64,000 nucleotides of DNA from Bimuria novae-zelandiae CBS 107.79 (lineage: Eukaryota > Ascomycota > Dothideomycetes > Pleosporales > Didymosphaeriaceae). The stretch covers positions 318,804 through 382,803 of the forward strand of contig ML976731.1 of the NCBI GenBank assembly GCA_010015655.1, in the 5' to 3' direction. Shown here in pieces: positions 24,510-35,389 of the stretch. The notes under the pieces were generated by a model. The model made no database searches and had not been told where the DNA came from. It saw only the letters and a program-made list of their open reading frames with translations. A program made the position numbers and the translations under genes. Numbering within the stretch: the stretch's first letter is position 1; the number at the start of each line of letters is the position of its first letter.

Positions 24510-24732
24510 TATTAAATTAAAAGGTAATCATAATAAGATAGAATAATTATTAATTAATCTAAGGTTATTATCTCTTATCTAAGTATTTAAGAGGTAAGAC
24601 GCCTCTATATCCCTTGCTTTATTATAGAATGCAAGGGTGGAAGCCGCCTTAGGCAAGGGCGAAATGCGTCTTTAGTAAGGGTATAAGTGCGCCAGCCACC
24701 TTGCCAAAACAAAGGGACCATGTGATCGGACA
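24510..24732 (-). repeat. 5' LTR of copia element
   Basis: 223 bp, starting TATTAAATT and ending GATCGGACA on the plus strand, followed by ACTTC. Same length and order as 18939-19161. Confidence 0.85.
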
Positions 24733-24737
24733 ACTTC

Positions 24738-24861
24738 TAATATTTCTAGGACGCGTAACTTAATACGTAATTTATAGCTAAGTTAGGAATCTTGGCTTAG
24801 GTGCATAGATAAGTGCCGATACCCTACTACGCATTATATTAGATTGTAACAGATCCTAATA
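24738..24861. repeat. solo LTR X1, right part
   Basis: Continuation of 18629-18938 after the copia insertion; ends CCTAATA and is followed by the ATAGT target duplication. It aligns with the end of X2 across the shared GGACGCGTAA and ATACCCTACT blocks. Confidence 0.75.
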
Positions 24862-24940
24862 ATAGTAAATAATATTAACCTTTACGTTCTATATTACTTA
24901 AAAAAATATAAGTATATTTTAGGCTAATTATCTATTTACC

Positions 24941-25326
24941 TATTAAGTCCCTATGGGGTAGGTAGCCCTAAAGAGACTAAGGCTAGTTCTCAAACGAGAG
25001 TACTATAAGGTAAGAAAAGGTTATTAATGACTTGTACGTATTAATAGAGTTGTTAGTATTAAAGGTAGTGCACGGTTATAAACAAATTAACTAAAGCTAA
25101 AGTATAATTTAAATAATAGATTAATAACTTAGATTAAATACGAGTATAAAAGGGCTATACTTAACGTTCCTATATATATAACTAATTTTATAAATCTTAA
25201 TAGTCTTATGCATCCTAGAGTCTTATATACTAAAATACTTTTAAGATTCTTAATACTTTTAGGACGCGTAATTTATTATGTAACTTATAGCTAAGTTAAA
25301 ATTCTTAGCTAGGCGTATAGATAAGT
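24941..25326. repeat. solo LTR X2, left part (split by element B)
   Basis: Starts TATTAAGTCC and aligns with X1 for its whole length; interrupted at 25326 by element B and resumed at 27258-27303 (ends CTTAATA). Combined 432 bp. Flanks TTACC and TTAGC match at four of five bases, so the target duplication is imperfect. Same orientation as X1, 79 bp away from X1's right end. Confidence 0.72.
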
Positions 25327-27252
25327 TGTGGTGCACAGTCACAACGATCAGGGAGCTCGAAAACAAAGTCTATTAAGGAGAGGAAGCTCTATAATAACTA
25401 GCTATTTATAAGTTTAGAGGATTACGTGCTTAGCTACTTAGCTATTTAGCTTAACCTTAGCTAGCGTAGGAAGCTCTAGTAAGGTACCTTTTATAATACA
25501 CCCTCTAGCTTATAAAGCGTAGTATAATAAGCTAAATAGTAACTTAAAGTATAAAAGGTAGCAAACTTACGCGTAGAGCTTAAAAAGCGTCTAGCTTAAA
25601 TCCTTAGCTTGCTAAGTAATTAGTCTAAGTAGCTAGTTTATATATAGTTCTAGGAGAAAGGTAAAGAAGAAAAGGGAGTAGTATACTTCTACTATAAAGC
25701 TTTAATAAATATTTAAAGATAATTATTTACTTATAACGTAATCCGCGCGAGTACCTACGTAAAAAAGTAAAAAAATAAAAGAAGTAGCGTACTTTTACTA
25801 TAGAGCTTTAATAAACGTTTAAGGATAGCTATTTACTTATAATATAACTTATATAAGTACCTACGTATATAAATATAAAAAATAAGTAGCTATAGGATTA
25901 TAGCGCCTAGCTAGTAAAGGCTTACTTACTTATAGGCTTACTATAATCTATACTTTAATATTCTTTAGAAAGACTAAAGGAGGGTCTACTATCTATCTTT
26001 TATACTTAAGCTTAGTTAATAACACCTTCTACTAATCCTTTTAAATCTAGCTCTTAATTTCACTAATTTCCTTACTTATAAGCTTATTATAAAGCTTATA
26101 AAGAGCTTCTTCCTAGAGCGCGTACTAAAAGTAGTTATACTCTATAGGCTTTTATTAATACTAGCTATTTACTCTATATAGGCACTTATAGCTTATATTA
26201 GGAGTACGCCTTTTAAGCGTAGTATATATGCTTATATACTTAGTTATTTAATTAAGCTACGTAAGCCAGCGAGCGTATCCTTTTAGAGATAGAGTTACTA
26301 CTACGCCTAGTTACGATAGGTTATTAAGCTCTCTCTAAGCCTACTTATAGTTATATTATAGTGCTAAGCGTAGGAAATCCTTTATTAGTAGCGTACCCTT
26401 TATCTTTAAAAAATCTAGGAATATAGCGTTGGCGTGTGCGTGGTTCTATTTAGATAGCTATTTAGTTATATCTGTTATTATTCTACTTTGTAGGCGTAGG
26501 GTAACCTCTTTATATATATATTATACCTACTCTTTCTAATTATTATTTCTTAAATAAAGATTATTCTTAAGTTCTTTAATTAGCGCCTATAGTATCTACT
26601 ACTTACTTAACTATAGTATTACAAGCTCTAGCCTTTCTAAATTAACTATAGTATAAACCTAGTTTTAAAGTACCTAAAGCTTTATTATAAGCTAACTATA
26701 AATAGTAGACTCTAGCTTATAGCGCTTAAGCTATTATATATAGGGCTCGCCCTTAGTATTTATGTCTAGTAGCTCTAGAGCCTAGTCGTGTATATTTATC
26801 TACTTAAAAGCCTTAAAGTTAATATAACTTTATATCCCTTAAGCCTTCGCGTAGTACTTCAGCTACACGTACTAAGGTAGGAATAAGTTATAATCTATAA
26901 ATTAGTTACTTACTAGGAGCTTTATAGTAGTTATTATATAGTTTAGCTTTATTATAGGTCGTAAGCATTAAGACGTAAGCGTAAAAATAATAAAGAGTAA
27001 AAAATAGTTTACTACTATAATTATTAGCTAGTATAAAGTAAGTATATTATAAAGTATTATAAAAGTACTAGGCTTATAACTATAGCGCATAGTTATAACA
27101 ATTAGGGAGCTTAAAAATAAAGTCTATTAAGGAGAGGAAGCTTTATAACAACTAGCTATTTATAGGTTTAGGGAAGCGCGTGCTTGGCTGCTTGGCTACT
27201 TAGCTTAACCCTAGCTAGCGTAGAAAGCTCTAGTAAGGTGCCTTTTGCAATA
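25327..27252 (-). mobile_element. short non-coding LTR retroelement, copy B (inverted relative to A)
   Basis: 1,926 bp with 172-bp LTRs at 25327-25498 and 27081-27252 and target duplication TAAGT (25322-25326, 27253-27257). It aligns along its length to element A read in reverse, lacking only the solo LTR that splits A. No gag or pol recognised. Its ends set the true LTR start (TATTGCAAAAGG) and end. Confidence 0.85.
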
Positions 27253-27257
27253 TAAGT

Positions 27258-27303
27258 GCTAATACCCTACTTATATTATATTATATTTTAATAGATCTTA
27301 ATA
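27258..27303. repeat. solo LTR X2, right part
   Basis: Remaining 46 bp of X2 after element B and its duplicated site TAAGT (27253-27257). It carries the ATACCCTACT block shared with X1. Confidence 0.65.
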
Positions 27304-27851
27304 TTAGCTCTCCCTTTAGGCTTAATATCCTTATAAGTTAATTACCTACAAAGCTAATTTCTTAATTCGCCTAATACCGTTATTCGTAACCTAATTATCT
27401 TAAGAAATATTATGTATTTACTATAGTTACATGTACATACTACACTAAAAAGTAGCTACCCTATTATCTATCGTCGCTGTACTCGAAGTGCACGAATTAT
27501 ATTTACTATTATAAAAAAACGTAATAAAGGGTAAGTAAAGCAGGAAGCTAAGGAATTTTAATACGTACCTAGTAATATTTATAGATTATATTTGTCGGTT
27601 TACAGGTAGCAAGGAATAAATAAGTAACTCTTTGTCTTTAGTATCTAGTGTCTATCTTGTCTTGTGTGTGTGCTATAATAGTTCTATATACCTTCCTACT
27701 AGTTTTTGTAGATGTGATAGAGTACCAGGTGGTGTAAAGACAAAGGGGTTTTGGTATAGTATTAGGTTAACTAGAAGTGAGGGGGTACAGGGGTATAATA
27801 GGGTTACACAGTTCCCTTAGTGCGGAAGGCGAGGCTGTGTAGATAGTATAG
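27304..27851. other. unassigned stretch, partly free of RIP
   Basis: The first half is AT-rich and RIP-like. About 27590-27840 keeps many TG and CA dinucleotides (for example GTCTTGTGTGTGTGC) and looks unmutated. A 62-codon ORF here (27632-27820) has no recognisable domain and is not annotated. It may be part of an LTR or a late insertion. Confidence 0.4.
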
Positions 27852-28692
27852 TATCCCTAGCACTAATATTAAGTCCACGGTAGTTAGTTACGCGGAACCA
27901 CTAGGCGGATTAAAGAAGGGAGGGTGGCTTCTTTTTATTTAGGGGGGAGGTAAGTAGGTGTATAGATAGGTAAAAGCTAGCTGCCTACGCAAGGCGCTAG
28001 GTATAGGTATCTTTAGTTTAACTTAGACTAAAAGTAAAGGGTAATATTGCTTAGCTTTTAGGGTTAACATTACCGCCTAAAATAATTAGGGCGCTATAAA
28101 TGGCGTTATATAGCTAGTTAAGGGAGAGAATATTTATTAACGTAAGTATAGAATCTACGAGCGCAAAATAATTAAGGTTAATAAAGAGAGTAGTAGTCCT
28201 AATGCTTTTATAGTAGAGAGAACGTACGTTATAGTGTAATTATATATAAGAGCCAATTCTCTAAGTCCTTAGCGTCTAGCGCTCTATGCTATCTATTAGT
28301 TAGGGCGTTAGTAACTACGTAACGCCTCTACCTACCCTGCTTAGTATAATAACCTAAGACGGCGCGATAGGCACCTACTAGCGTTGGCTATATAGTTATA
28401 AGGTTTTACCACGTATTTAGATTATTATATGTAGCGTGGATATAATAGTAGGTATAAATAAAGGTAAGCGCGGCGCTAAAAGGTAGTTAAAGAAAGATGG
28501 CACGAAGCACCTCCACTAGTAGCTATATAAGAAAAGCGTAAGCACGGGCCATAAAAGAGAGTAAGAAAGAGTAAGGGAAGAATCTTTACGTAAGATACTC
28601 TAGAGAATGATAGTAAGGTACTTATTATAAAAAAGAGGGAAGAATAAATATTTTATATTATTAAAAAAATACTAGTAAGGGTAAGTCTTATA
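27852..28692 (+). repeat. LTR-like repeat L1 (partner at 55304-56153)
   Basis: About 841 bp, starting TATCCCTAG and ending AAGTCTTATA; the partner has TGTCCCTAG..AAGTCTTACA, so original ends were TG..CA. It contains a GGAGGGTGGCTTCTTTTTAT block and a TATA-like promoter segment near its 3' end. Differences between the copies are mainly transitions. No matching 5-bp duplication around this copy; both copies are followed by TTATTATA, which may be internal sequence. Probably a gypsy-type LTR; internal coding region not found beside it. Confidence 0.65.
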
Positions 28693-28719
28693 TTATTATA
28701 GCGTTTTCTATTTTAAGAA

Positions 28720-29400
28720 ATCGTGCCATACACGTAAAGGTTAAGCGCTAGCTTAAGATTAAGTAGGACACGTAGTAAAAGGCAAGCGTAGAGTAGTAGT
28801 AGGTATAAAAGGTACTTAATAAGGTGCGAAAGAGATACGTGATATACTAAATAATTAGGGTTAACTTAGAATACACAGACCTTTAGTATATTAACCAGGT
28901 CTACAATCTAATACGCGCGCATACGTACGCGCTACATAATAAGAGCAGTAGCGCACACGCACACCAAATCTCTCTACATGGTATAACTAGTGGGGCCTAG
29001 CATACACCCCCTCCAGGCAACCGCCGGAGCTGGAGCTCACACGCCCCGCCCTGGCCAAGCTCCTATCCATGAGGACAAGACACGGCAACTACGCCTAGTA
29101 CCATAGGAAGTTCAAGCATAATGAGGAGACCCTCACGTGCACCTATAGAGTAGACCTGGCCCCGGACTATATTATACACTGCCCACGGACAGTGCGACGC
29201 TTTAACTATTAGCCGCAACGCCCAACACATCCCCTAACAAACACTAGAGAAGGAATACAGTACCTTAGGGCGCTAAGCCTAGGAGAATACGCAACCCTTC
29301 TTGTACTTAGTATTAATAATAGTACACGTTAGCAAGTAACTAGCTAACCACGTTATAGGCAAGCGGACGTAAACCCTTACTTTAGGTAAAGTAGATACGC
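28720..29400 (+). pseudogene. LINE (Tad1-type) 3' fragment, ORF2 C-terminal end
   Basis: The plus frame reads RPALAKLLSMRTRHGNYA, HRKFKHNEETLTCTYRVDLA, PDYIIHCPRT and NTREGIQYLRALSLGEYATL, the Cys/His-containing tail after RNase H in fungal Tad1-like LINE ORF2 proteins. Upstream domains (endonuclease, RT) are absent, so this is a fragment. 28960-29240 is notably GC-rich and unmutated compared with its surroundings, with RIP-type stops on both sides. Confidence 0.7.
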
Positions 29401-31140
29401 TACCTGCTTACAACTTGCTAGGGTATCTACTATATAAGACTTAGCTCTCTCTTTTGTATACCTATATGCGTGTATATATCTTTCCTTACCTCTAATAAGT
29501 CTTGGCATGCTTCTGTACAGGACTAGGGGCAGCTAGAAGGCCACCCCTTTTCCCACTATTATTACACAAAGGCCAGATTAAACAGCTAAGTCGCCCCTAT
29601 CTAGAGAGGGACAGCAGCAAGAGAGGCCGCTCCTATAGCAGCGATAGCACTAGCATAAGTGGCCCTTACTAAGTGCAGGGCACGTCTACATACCCCCTAG
29701 GAGGTTACATAGGACGTAAAACCAATACTACTACTACTACTACTACTAGTACATTAACCACCCTAATAGCTAGCTAATATACGCTACTAGTAGTAGTACT
29801 ATTCTTAAAAAACGTTAATAAGGAGTTTTACTATCTTATAAGATACTACGTGCTTATTTATAGGAAGCATGCTATAGCGTTATAGAATATTAACGCGTAT
29901 TTTCTTAAATACTATACTATTAAAGGTTAGGACAGGCGTAAACTTATACGGCACTATAGTCGCTATCCTCTTACTACACTATCTAATATCCTGCTACTAT
30001 TACCGCACGAACCACTAATTAAAGAGCTTAGAAAGCTATTAGACAGGGTTTAGTGCCAATAGAGCCGTAGTTACCCCTATATTACTATTAGCCTAGTAAA
30101 GCTATAAATGCACTATAAGAAAGAGTATAAATAATTATAGACTAGAAATATAAAACCGCTTAATAAAAAGGCCAAGATTTAGATTTTTGATAAAGAGAAA
30201 GGATAGAATAGTAGTAGTAATAAAAATAATAGTTAGAAAATAAAAGATAAAGATTAAAAAAAATAGTAATACTAAGAATAGTAGCTTAATTAATAGAAGT
30301 AGCGTAAGTACCGTCGAAACCTATTATCCTATTTATTATAAAAAGAAAAAGATAAATATAATAAAAGATACACACAAGCTCTTTCCCTAAATAAATAAGT
30401 AAAGAATACTAGCTTAAGCGCTATAGGGATGCTTGGATAATAAAGCCAGAAATAATACTTAGCTTAGACGCTAGTTATAAGTGCTATTAAACTTAATTAC
30501 TATATTTATACTCGTTATATTAGGCAATAAGGTATTTAGTAATATACTTCTCTACTATATTGCCCTGCTAGACATTAATACTAACACGCATTAGGTACGC
30601 ACGGTAAAAAACTATTTAAATATACTTTTTTAGTATAGTATATTATATCTAGGTACTAAGTATTAAAAAGTTAATTTTACCGGCGCTACGTAATAAGTAA
30701 ATAAATAATAACTAGAAGCGGTTCTAATAGTATAAAGAAAAATATCTTTCTAATAGCTCTTACAGCCTAATAAGCAAGACGCTTAGCTTACTAGCTAATA
30801 TAAAATATGTTACCTTTATAGTAAGTAACTTAGGCAATGCGTACTAGTCTAAAAAAATTACCTTTTACCTATATAGCCAGCCTATCTACCTTAATCTATT
30901 CCGTAATTTAGTATAGAAAACAGTGGCTAAAGTTAAGTAAATACTATAAAAAGAGCTACTCTAGGTAAACAAAGTAGCTAATTATTTCTCTATTAAGCTA
31001 AAGTAGCTTATTAATAACGTTACATTAACCTAACGAGACGAGTGTTTTATTAGGCACTATAGGAATAGCTTTAAGGATAAGTTTAAATAGATACTATACT
31101 AGGTAGAGAAGAATAAGCAGGGTAATAGGCTATAAATAAT
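29401..31140. other. RIP-decayed DNA, family not recognised
   Basis: A GC-richer start to about 29750, then AT-rich, with broken plus-strand reading. No motif identified. It contains the TAC microsatellite at 29726-29748. Confidence 0.4.
29726..29748. repeat. TAC trinucleotide microsatellite
   Basis: Seven perfect TAC units plus a partial one. Confidence 0.9.
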
Positions 31141-32099
31141 AAATTATAACTAAAATACATATTGTATTTATTAAGAATTAAAAGACATAATAAATATATT
31201 TAATAAGTGGGGAAATGTATAACAAAATATTTATTATAATAATAAATTGTATATTAGGGTAATAATAATATATATAAGTTTTAGGGTTTAGGTTCTTATT
31301 AATAGTATAGAGGGTTTACTATAATAATAATTATAAAATAATATAAAATAATATAAAATGAAATAAATATACAAGTTATAAAACCTCGTATAAGAAAAAA
31401 AAGTAATATTTATAAAATAGTAATACTAACGTTTGTTAATACGGCAATAGGCTGTTGGATCAAGACTTTATTGCAATAATATGGTATTAATTTAATTCTT
31501 AATTGCAGATCTATTATAGTGGGCTATTATAAGAAGTATTTATCGAGCGTGGTTAGTCCCCTGCTAGCCCAATTAGGACTAGCGCAATAAACCACAGGCA
31601 AACTACGCAATAAACCGCAGGCAAACTACATGGCGGTAAAAGCCATAGCAGTGTTACGCAGGTTTAAAGCCAATAACGTTAATAAAATTTATTTTTTTAT
31701 TTTAGGAATATAAAAATAAAACTAAGTAAGCGTAGAATAAATTTGTGTAAGTAAATATATAAATATATTCTAATTATAAAGTAGGTAGTAATTAGCAAAG
31801 AAATAAGTAACTAACAAAATTTAATTTAGAAAACATAAGTAAAAAAATAAAAAATGATTATAAATAAATAAATTAGGGTATTATAATATTAATATTAAAA
31901 CTTAAATAGTGTTAGACAGTGATAAGTATTTTCAAAATAGAACAAAATATATATATATATATATATAAAAGATTAGGCGATAAGACCGTAGTTTTATAAA
32001 AATATAAAACCCTAACCTAAATTATACAAAACAAAAAGTGTGTTATAGGCTACTAGTTTATAAGAAAATTTTTTCTTTATATATAAAAATATATAAATA
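31141..32099. other. very AT-rich segment without recognisable gene
   Basis: Long A/T runs including an AT dinucleotide tract near 31950. It contains a 23-bp tandem duplication (31584-31629). No coding potential seen on either strand. Confidence 0.5.
31584..31629. repeat. 23-bp tandem duplication
   Basis: Two adjacent 23-bp units, both starting GCAATAAACC and ending GGCAAACTAC, differing by one A/G. Confidence 0.85.
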
Positions 32100-32440
32100 A
32101 TAGGCGGTAGACCCTTAGTGGTATTAGAGAAAAAAAAGAAAGGGGGATAAGAAGTAAACTACTAGTATTATAGAAAAGAAAATAAAAAATATAAAAGGCG
32201 GGTAGTAGGATTATTATAATATAAAAAAAATTGTTTTAAAAAATGAAAAGAAATAGGTAGTGGGGTAAGAAATTATTTTTTATAAAAAACTAACAGAGTT
32301 AGGTAGTGGACCCTTTATATTGTAAGAATAAAAAAAACAAAAAATCAAAAGGGACCGGCGTTAGGTCATTAGTGTTATAAAAAATATAAAAGGAATGGGC
32401 GGTGGGCCCTTAGTGTCGTAAAAAAAAGAAAAAAAATTAA
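32100..32440. repeat. degenerate minisatellite-like tandem repeat
   Basis: About six imperfect units, each a GGCGGTRG / RGTAGTGG core followed by a short T-rich part and an A-rich tract; the best units read GGCGGTAGACCCTTAGTG and GGCGGTGGGCCCTTAGTG. Spacing is irregular, roughly 50-70 bp. Confidence 0.55.
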
Positions 32441-32520
32441 CATGTTTTATAAGCGAGCGGCCCATACAAGCGAGTGGCCTATCCTACTAACTTTTTATAG
32501 CATATAAACTTCTACCTACT

Positions 32521-33700
32521 ATGGCGCCCCTAATTTAGGCCCAACTAGCCTCTACTAAGGCTGATATACACCTTACAATCTTAGCTATTAATTAAAACCA
32601 AATTTAGTCTATAAGAGGTGTAGCATATATATTTACTATCCCTTAAATAACGCTCTAACGCCGACGCGCTAGAATTACTACGCGACGCGATTATTAGCCT
32701 AAATTAAAGAAGCTTACTAAGATAGAAGAGGAGGTAATTATTAGTTATATACTTAACCTAGATTTGCGAGGGTTTCCGCCCACGCTAAGTGCTGTGCAAG
32801 ATATGGCGGATAAGCTACTCGCTAAGCGAGGCGCTAAATAGGTTAGCAAGTAGTGGCTGCGTAACTTTATTAAGTAAACAGATTATCTTACTACACGACT
32901 TAATTAACCGTATAATTGGTAGAGAGCTCTATGTAAGGATCTAAATACTATTAGAGCTTAATTCGAGCTTATAGCGCGCATAAAGGATACCTATAACTTT
33001 AACGAGACTAGTTTTATAATAGGCAAGATATCATCTTAGCTTATTATTATAGGCTTAGAGAGACGCGGCAGGCCAAAGGCTATCTAGCCAGGTAATCGTG
33101 GGTAGACTACAGTAATCTATGGAATTAGTGCTACTGGCTGGGCAATCCCGTCCTTTATTATCTTTACTAGCCAGTATTACCTCTCTGCCTAGTACTAGGA
33201 CGATAATATACCGCGCGACTAGGCTTTCGCTGTTAGCAATAATAGCTAGACTACTAATAAGCTTAGAGTAGAGTGGCTAAGGCACTTTATTAAGTATATA
33301 GTAAAGTGTAGGGTAGGCGCGCGCTAGCTACTTATACTTAATAGCTATAAGAGCTATAACTCGCTCGAATTTTAAGAGCTCTACAAGGAGAATAATATCT
33401 ATACTCTTTATATACTACCACATTCGTTGCACCTTTTATAGCCACTTAACGTTAGCTACTTTTCGCCGTTAAAGCGCGCGTACAGCCACTAAATTAAGAG
33501 CCTAATACGCGACTATATTAACTATATTACAAAGCTAGAGTTCTTACCAGCCTTCTACGCAGCCTATAAGTAGTTAATTATAAAGAAAAATATTTACGTA
33601 AGCTTTTAAGGCGTTAGCCTAGTTTTATACGACCTAGAGGCAGTAATATTAAAGCTTAATATTAAGCTTCGTACGCCAACGCCGCCTCTACTAGAGGTTA
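32521..33700 (+). pseudogene. Fot1/pogo-type transposase relic (pogo-4)
   Basis: Starts ATG at 32521 (MAPLI). Readable pieces: a helix-turn-helix entry (IRGVAYIFTIP), LEEEV-like KIEEEVIISYILNLDLRGFP, CENP-B-type DNA-binding segment, then the DDE core with GWAIPSFIIF and LEF.ELYKENNIYTLYILP. All three catalytic Asp sites read Asn: YNFNETSF, LILNSYKSY and PLNVSYF, each one G-to-A change. Numerous TAG codons. Terminal inverted repeats not found; the right side is cut by the TLH1 repeat at 33703. Confidence 0.8.
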
Positions 33701-33702
33701 CC

Positions 33703-35389
33703 CTAACCCAGGGCTGTAACTAGAGTTAGGGCTAAGTCTAGTTTTATAGTTAACTTTATTAGGGATAGAATATCTGCGCTAGGCCAATTCCTGTGCGTAT
33801 ATTTTATCACGTAGGCTAAGTCTAGTAAACACTTACTCGCCGGTCCAGTTAGGTTCCTATAGGCTAATTAACCTAAAATTTAGGCTATAGATTCAGCGCG
33901 TTAAGTTACACGTCCTAGCTAATTTATAGCGCTAGAAACTATATAGTTATAGGTGTTAGGGTTGCGCGTTAGGGTTAGGATAAATATAATAAGGTAGCGA
34001 TTAAACAATAAAGGTAGCTCTAAAATAGAGGCTAATACGTAGCATAAGCAAAGACGCGTTAAGTCGTAAAGAATTTCACGCGTTAAAAAGGCTATACAGT
34101 GTAATAGGGACCTATTATTAGAACCTACCTGTAATAGCGTCGAGCCCGCCATTATGGCGAAAAGTAGTATTACAAGCGAGTATTTTAAACATTTACCTAA
34201 GTATTTATTAGCGATATGCAAAGAATACAGGTACAGGGTTTTACCTAGCCAGGCTAAAAGCCATTTACAGCGTGTCTATAGGCTTAGTAATAAGAAAGCA
34301 TAGCTAGTAGCAAATAAGCTTAGTAGCTGGGCCGGTTTAATATAGTATGCTAGCAAGCTAGAGGTGCCCCATTAGACTATTAAGCCTATTAGCCAGTTGC
34401 TAGTGTATACGGACGGGTTAATATGCCAATTAGATCCAAATTAATGTTATTAGATATTTTAAAGTAAAGAGGTTATAAGAAAGCATTGGTAAAAGGTGCA
34501 TAATTAGTTACTAGTAGGTAGAGGTAGTCGTCCTAGCCGAATAGAGCGAAAGCGCATACAGTTACGCAATAAGCAGGGTTATAAAGCCATCTATTATTAG
34601 AAATTATTCGCCTAAGGCGCCGGTTCGCAGTATTTCGAGGTCTACCAACCTAACTCCACCCCTAAACCCGTAAATGGCGAGGCCAGGTGGGTAAGCGTTA
34701 GTAGGAACATGGACGAGGCGTGGGCCAATATATAAAAGCGGGCTAAAACGACAATCTAGGATAGCGCGCGGGATAAAGTAAATCTATAGCTAGAGTAGAC
34801 TAGGTAGATACTATATTTAGTAGGCATAAAGTGGCCCGAATTATTAGTAAGCGTAAAAGAGCCTAAAGCCAAAGAGGAGCCTATAGCGGCCGCTATATAG
34901 GAGGCTATAAATAGGTTAGCGTAGTTTAGCCAGGCGTCTATTATCTACCGCACGGAGATATTCGTGCGATTAGAAGTAATCTAGATAAAGAAGCACTAAA
35001 CGCGGTTTACGCTATTATAGCCATATATAGATAAAAAGGTAGTTAGTAACCATGCCTAGCTATAGAAGTAGATATTAATATTTTTTTAGTAGACGTAGTA
35101 AGCGCACGCGTAAAAGAGCCCTATATACTAATTTACCTAGTAGTAGCGCGAGGCGTAGGAGGCTTTAGTAAAGGTAGTAGGAGGAGTAGTAGAGGCAAAA
35201 GAGGAAGAAGAAATAGAAGAGATAAGAAATAAAGAGGTAAATAAGGTAATAATAGATAACGTAGATAGTGCGGTGGGGGAAATAAAGGCTAAGTAGGAGG
35301 TAGAGGAGGGTAGAATTATAGGCGAGCGTAAAGCGTTATTAAGTATTAAGAAATTATGTTTAGCGTTTTATATCGCATTATTAAGCCAG
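33703..35389 (+). mobile_element. telomere-linked-helicase repeat, copy TLH1, truncated
   Basis: Begins CTAACCCAGGGCTG, as TLH2 (56177) and TLH3 (58942) do, here within TACCCTAACCC. It carries about 450 bp of leader and the first 412 codons of the TLH protein, then stops matching the other copies at 35389 (after TTAAGCCAG). Alignment to the others shows mostly transitions. Confidence 0.75.
34154..35389 (+). pseudogene. TLH protein N-terminal fragment with zinc-finger motifs
   Basis: ATG at 34154 gives MAKSSITSEYFKHLPKYLLA. Two zinc-finger-like pieces: ICKEYRY..SHLQRVYRL (a second Cys apparently changed to Tyr) and CQLDPN..C with KHW.KVHN (C-x6-C and H-x4-H), as in the DUF3505-type N-termini of fungal TLH genes (family knowledge). 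Then QYFEVYQPNSTPKPVNGEAR, NMDEA and an acidic Glu-rich region near 35200. Several RIP-type TAG/TAA codons. No helicase part remains. Confidence 0.65.

Larger units (their letters stand above)
18939..24732 (-). mobile_element. Ty1/copia LTR retrotransposon, RIP-decayed, minus orientation
   Basis: LTRs of 223 bp at 18939-19161 and 24510-24732. Target duplication ACTTC at 18934-18938 and 24733-24737. On the minus strand a purine run (AAGCTAAGGGGGTG) lies immediately before the 3' LTR, as a polypurine tract should. Length 5,794 bp, or about 5,355 bp without the nested solo LTR R2, normal for copia. The reverse transcriptase is readable at 20281-20511; the rest of gag-pol is too mutated to delimit. 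The two LTRs differ mostly by C/T and G/A, for example TGTCAGATT against TATTAAATT. It inserted into solo LTR X1. Confidence 0.9.

Noticed and set aside
31584..31629. Possible CRISPR-like repeat
   Set aside because: Two adjacent units without spacers in a eukaryotic genome; a simple tandem duplication.
33919..34221. Minus-strand ORF of 100 codons, with similar ones at 56393-56626 and 59158-59418
   Set aside because: They are antisense to the same leader/start region of the three TLH copies and vary with RIP; the plus frame has the zinc-finger and helicase motifs.
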